Shown in pieces: positions 60,595 to 64,000 of a stretch of DNA of 64,000 nt. The notes under the pieces are model-generated. The model ran no database searches and was not told the DNA's origin. It was given only the letters and a program-made list of their open reading frames with translations. The stretch's first letter is position 1; each line of letters starts with the position of its first letter. The stretch is taken from the NCBI RefSeq assembly GCF_000511355.1, contig NC_023135.1:1824371-1888370 (forward strand), written 5' to 3'. The translations under genes and the position numbers were made by a program. The stretch comes from Leisingera methylohalidivorans DSM 14336 (lineage in GTDB: Bacteria > Pseudomonadota > Alphaproteobacteria > Rhodobacterales > Rhodobacteraceae).

Positions 60595-63500
60595 TCAAAC
60601 CTTTGCTTTTGCCTTGGCCTTCTTCTTCTCCGCAACGACTTTCTCCGCCAGGTCGCGGGCAATGGCAAAAGCCCCTTTGATCTTGTCGCTGTCCTTCTTC
60701 CAGTCCCGCCTTATAACAATTTTGTTGTCCTTGACCTTAGCCAGACCATTCTGGCCCTGGATGAACTCCACCAGCCCCTGCGGCGAGGCGAATTTGTCAT
60801 TGTGGAACTGGATCGTCGCGCCTTTTGGCCCGCCGTCCATCTTGGCAATGCCTGCGCGCTTGCACATTCCCTTGATCCGAACCACCAGCATCAGCGTGTT
60901 CACTTCCTTGGGCAGCTTGCCGAAACGGTCGATCAGCTCAGCGGCAAAGCCTTCCAGCTCCACCTTGGTCGACAGCGAGGACAAGCGGCGGTAGAGGCCC
61001 AGGCGCACGTCCAGGTCCGGCACATAGTCCTCGGGGATCAGTACCGGAACGCCCAAGTTGATCTGCGGCGCCCATTGCTCATCAGCATCCGATAGACCTT
61101 CCATCTCGCCCGCTTTGATTTTAGCGATCGCCTCCTCCAGCATGGATTGGTACAGTTCATAGCCAACATCGCGCATCTGGCCGGACTGCTCCTCTCCCAA
61201 CAGGTTACCGGCGCCCCGGATATCAAGGTCTTGCGAGGCCAAGGTGAAGCCGGCGCCCAGTGTGTCCAGCGAGCCCAGAACCCGCAGCCGCTTCTCAGCC
61301 GCCGGTGTCAGCCGCTGGCGCGGCTTGGTCGTCAGATAGGCGTAAGCACGGGTTTTCGACCGCCCCACCCGGCCACGGATCTGGTAGAGCTGCGAGAGGC
61401 CGAACATGTCGGCGCGGTGCACCACCATGGTGTTGGCGGTAGGAATATCCAGGCCGCTTTCCACGATCGTCGTCGCCAGCAGCACGTCGTACTTGCCGTC
61501 ATAAAAGGCGTTCATACGGTCATCGAGTTCCCCCGCTGCCATCTGCCCATGCGCCACCACATAAGACAGCTCCGGCAACTGTGCCTGCAGGAACGCCTCG
61601 ACCTCCGGCAGGTCGGTGATCCGCGGCACCACATAGAAGCTTTGCCCGCCACGGTAATGCTCCCGCAGCAGTGCCTCGCGGATGGTGACGGTGTCGAATT
61701 CGCTGACGTAGGTGCGGATCGCCAGACGGTCCACCGGCGGGGTGCCGATGATAGACAGGTCCCGCACACCGGTCAGGCTGAGCTGCAGCGTCCGCGGGAT
61801 CGGTGTCGCGGTCAGGGTCAGAACGTGAATGTCGCTGCGCAGCTGTTTCAGCCGTTCCTTGTGACCGACGCCAAAGTGCTGCTCTTCGTCGATGATCAGC
61901 AGCCCGAGGTTCTGGAACTTGATGTTCTTGGCCAGGACTGCGTGGGTGCCGACGACGATATCGACGGTTCCCTTTGCCAGTCCTTCGCGGGTCTTGCCGG
62001 CTTCCTTGGCGGAAATAAACCGCGACAGCTGCCTGACTTGCAAGGGAAACCCGCGAAAACGCTCGGCAAAAGAGGCTGCATGCTGGCGTGCCAGCAGCGT
62101 GGTCGGCGCCACCACAGCCACCTGCAGCCCGGTCATCGCCGCGACAAAGGCCGCCCGCATCGCCACCTCGGTCTTGCCAAAACCAACATCGCCGCAGATC
62201 AGCCGGTCCATCGGCTGGCCGGAGTGCAGATCCTCCATCACATCTTCGATTGCGCGCAGCTGGTCCTCGGTTTCCTGATAGGGGAAGCGGGCCGAGAATT
62301 CCTCCCAGGCATGCGACGGCGGGTCCATCACCGGCGCCTTGCGCAGGGCGCGTTCGGCAGCGATACGGATCAGCTTGTCCGCCATCTCACGGATGCGTTC
62401 CTTGAGCTTGGCCTTCTTGGCCTGCCAGGCACCGCCGCCAAGCCGGTCCAGCAGGCCTTCGTCATGGCCGTATTTGGACAGCAGCTCGATGTTTTCGACC
62501 GGCAGGTACAGCTTGGACGCTTCGGCATATTCCAGCAGAATGCACTCATGCGCGGCACCTGCGGCTGTCACCACTTCCAGCCCCTTGTAGCGGCCGATAC
62601 CGTGGTCCACATGCACCACCAGATCGCCAGGGCTGAGGGATTGCGTCTCGGTCAGGAAGTTCTCGGCCTTGCGGCGTTTCTTCGGCGCCCGGATCAGCCG
62701 GTCGCCCAGTACATCCTGCTCCGAGATCACCGTCATGTCCGGCGCCTCGAACCCGTGCTCCAGCGCCCAGACCGCCAGATGCAACCCGCTTTTTCCGATC
62801 CGCGTGCCATCCATCACCGGGATGGCTTCTGCCAGGCCTTCGTCTTCGATCAGCCCGGTCAGGCGTTCCCGCGCGCCTTCGGAGTAGGAGGCAACAACAA
62901 CCGGCCCCTCCTGCATCCGCGCTTTGATATGGGACGCCAAGGCACCAAAAAGACTTATGCTTTCCTGCTGCCGCTCGGGTGCGAAATTGCGCCCGATCCG
63001 CCCGCCTGCGTCCACAGTCCCTGGGCCCGAAGCCTGTGGCAGCGGGTGCAATTGCACCACACGGTGTTCTGCCGATGCAGCCTCCCAGGCGGCATCATCC
63101 AGATACAGCAATCCTGGAGGCGTGGGTTTGTAAACGGTATCAATCCGCCCCTTCTGCGCCATTGCGTGTTTGCGGGTTTCAAACTGGTCCTCGATTGTGT
63201 CCCAGCGCGCCAGCCGCGCCGGTGTCACCTGGTCGTCCAGCGTCACGGTCGCCTGCGGCAGGTAGTCAAACAGGGTTTCCAGCTTTTCATGGAAGAATGG
63301 CAGCCAATGCTCGATCCCCTGGTGCTTGCGGCCTGCGCTGACCGCTTCATACAGCGGATCATCGGTGCCCGCAGCGCCGAATTCGATCCGGTAGTTCTGC
63401 CGGAACCGGGTGATCGCCGCCTCGTCCAGGATCACCTCGGATACCGGTGCCAGTTCCACCACATCCAGTTTCTCGGTGGTCCGTTGCGTGGCTGGATCGA

Positions 63501-64000
63501 ACCGGCGCGCGCCATCCAGCACATCGCCGAACAGATCCAGCCGCACCGGGCCGCTTTCACCCGGCGGGAAGATATCGATGATACCGCCGCGCACCGCATA
63601 GTCGCCCGGCTCCATCACCGTCGGGCTTTGGGTGAACCCCATACGCACCAGGAAACTGCGCAGCGCCCCTTCGTCAATCCGGTGATCGACGCGGGCGGTA
63701 AAGGCCGCCTCGCGCAGCACCTCGCGCGCAGGCACCCGCTGGCTGGCGGCATTCAACGTGGTCAGCAGCACAAACTGCTTGGGCATTTGATGCACCAGGG
63801 CCGCCAGAGTCGCCATCCGTGCAGCCGAGATATCGGCGTTCGGCGATACCCGGTCGTACGGCAGGCAATCCCAGCCCGGAAAGGCGAACACCGGCATTTC
63901 CGGCGCGAAAAAGGCAAGTGCAGACCGCATTGCCTCCATCCGCTTGTCGTCGCGCGCCACATGCAGAACCGGCGCGCCTGATTTCTGCACTTCCTTCAGG
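60595..64000 (-). CDS. mfd: Transcription-repair coupling factor Mfd (5' end beyond window)
   Basis: At least 1134 residues of Mfd, which pushes stalled RNA polymerase off DNA and recruits UvrA. The UvrB-like N-terminal domain ([20 protein letters not shown]), the polymerase-interaction domain ([20 protein letters not shown]), the helicase with [17 protein letters not shown] (Walker A) and [16 protein letters not shown] (DEEQ), [20 protein letters not shown] and [18 protein letters not shown] are all present. The C-terminal tail is lysine/alanine-rich ([12 protein letters not shown]). The frame stays open to the right edge, so the true start lies outside; the missing part should be short, as Mfd is about 1150 residues. 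Confidence 0.97.
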   Translation of the reverse strand, partial: LKEVQKSGAPVLHVARDDKRMEAMRSALAFFAPEMPVFAFPGWDCLPYDRVSPNADISAARMATLAALVHQMPKQFVLLTTLNAASQRVPAREVLREAAFTARVDHRIDEGALRSFLVRMGFTQSPTVMEPGDYAVRGGIIDIFPPGESGPVRLDLFGDVLDGARRFDPATQRTTEKLDVVELAPVSEVILDEAAITRFRQNYRIEFGAAGTDDPLYEAVSAGRKHQGIEHWLPFFHEKLETLFDYLPQATVTLDDQVTPARLARWDTIEDQFETRKHAMAQKGRIDTVYKPTPPGLLYLDDAAWEAASAEHRVVQLHPLPQASGPGTVDAGGRIGRNFAPERQQESISLFGALASHIKARMQEGPVVVASYSEGARERLTGLIEDEGLAEAIPVMDGTRIGKSGLHLAVWALEHGFEAPDMTVISEQDVLGDRLIRAPKKRRKAENFLTETQSLSPGDLVVHVDHGIGRYKGLEVVTAAGAAHECILLEYAEASKLYLPVENIELLSKYGHDEGLLDRLGGGAWQAKKAKLKERIREMADKLIRIAAERALRKAPVMDPPSHAWEEFSARFPYQETEDQLRAIEDVMEDLHSGQPMDRLICGDVGFGKTEVAMRAAFVAAMTGLQVAVVAPTTLLARQHAASFAERFRGFPLQVRQLSRFISAKEAGKTREGLAKGTVDIVVGTHAVLAKNIKFQNLGLLIIDEEQHFGVGHKERLKQLRSDIHVLTLTATPIPRTLQLSLTGVRDLSIIGTPPVDRLAIRTYVSEFDTVTIREALLREHYRGGQSFYVVPRITDLPEVEAFLQAQLPELSYVVAHGQMAAGELDDRMNAFYDGKYDVLLATTIVESGLDIPTANTMVVHRADMFGLSQLYQIRGRVGRSKTRAYAYLTTKPRQRLTPAAEKRLRVLGSLDTLGAGFTLASQDLDIRGAGNLLGEEQSGQMRDVGYELYQSMLEEAIAKIKAGEMEGLSDADEQWAPQINLGVPVLIPEDYVPDLDVRLGLYRRLSSLSTKVELEGFAAELIDRFGKLPKEVNTLMLVVRIKGMCKRAGIAKMDGGPKGATIQFHNDKFASPQGLVEFIQGQNGLAKVKDNKIVIRRDWKKDSDKIKGAFAIARDLAEKVVAEKKKAKAKAKV

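Noticed and set aside
61147..63981. 944-codon open frame antisense to mfd
   Set aside because: Same reason; mfd helicase motifs lie on the other strand and the antisense translation has a shadow composition.
1..64000. CRISPR array, rRNA operon or complete prophage
   Set aside because: No regularly spaced repeats, no rRNA-like stretches and no phage structural genes were seen; only fragments of mobile DNA.

Overview
This is a GC-rich alphaproteobacterial chromosome segment. Gene content and order fit the Roseobacter group of the Rhodobacteraceae (near Leisingera, Phaeobacter or Ruegeria). That placement is inferred from rpsF-rpsR-rplI with an acidic L9 tail, tandem Rhodobacter-type porins, a Usg-family gene next to gyrA, zwf-pgl-pgi for the Entner-Doudoroff/pentose phosphate entry, and several roseobacter-type conserved hypotheticals. 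Nothing indicates a plasmid. No rRNA, intact tRNA or CRISPR array was seen.

Layout. 1-8.3 kb is core: a partial membrane protein, the S6/S18/L9 operon, a lytic-transglycosylase lipoprotein, trigger factor, and two tandem porins, the second with a frameshifted C-terminus. 8.4-14 kb is accessory: a decayed 3' end of a tRNA-Leu, small phage-like genes, a SnoaL-like protein, a universal stress protein, an IS5-type transposase relic, and a rimK plus AstE-like peptidase operon led by a degenerate AstE-like partner. 14.2-18.1 kb encodes a Pqi/MCE lipid-transport system in which pqiA is split into two genes. 18.1-24.4 kb is an island of very small genes (several under 60 aa), a Crp-type regulator, and an inverted, decayed second copy of the AstE-like gene. 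24.5-29.6 kb holds a LysR regulator, a DUF481 outer-membrane protein and a graveyard of IS66 and IS3 remnants that abuts the 3' stub of an RTX-type protein.

29.6-64 kb is mostly core metabolism: pgi-pgl-zwf, a radical SAM protein, an RTX-like protein, usg, gyrA, an M32 carboxypeptidase with ctaA, a TrmJ-like methylase, a ThiE-like protein, a HupE/DUF4198 pair whose start codons overlap, psuK-psuG, DUF502, a patatin with bdhA, a predicted intergenic small RNA, a peptide-type solute-binding protein, and a compact arsenic operon (arsR-arsC fusion, arsC, aquaglyceroporin) behind a perfect 28-bp operator palindrome. It ends with a regulator, an acyl-CoA ligase, a DsbA-like oxidoreductase, a Bcr/CflA exporter, a TPR-protein pseudogene and mfd, which runs off the right edge.

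The most noteworthy observations are the small RNA candidate at 50640-50714, the ars operator with a probably leaderless start, the porin frameshift, the three AstE-like copies in different states of decay, the small-gene island, and the overlapping divergent start codons at 45139-45142. All functional names rest on reading protein motifs by eye; no database search was possible.
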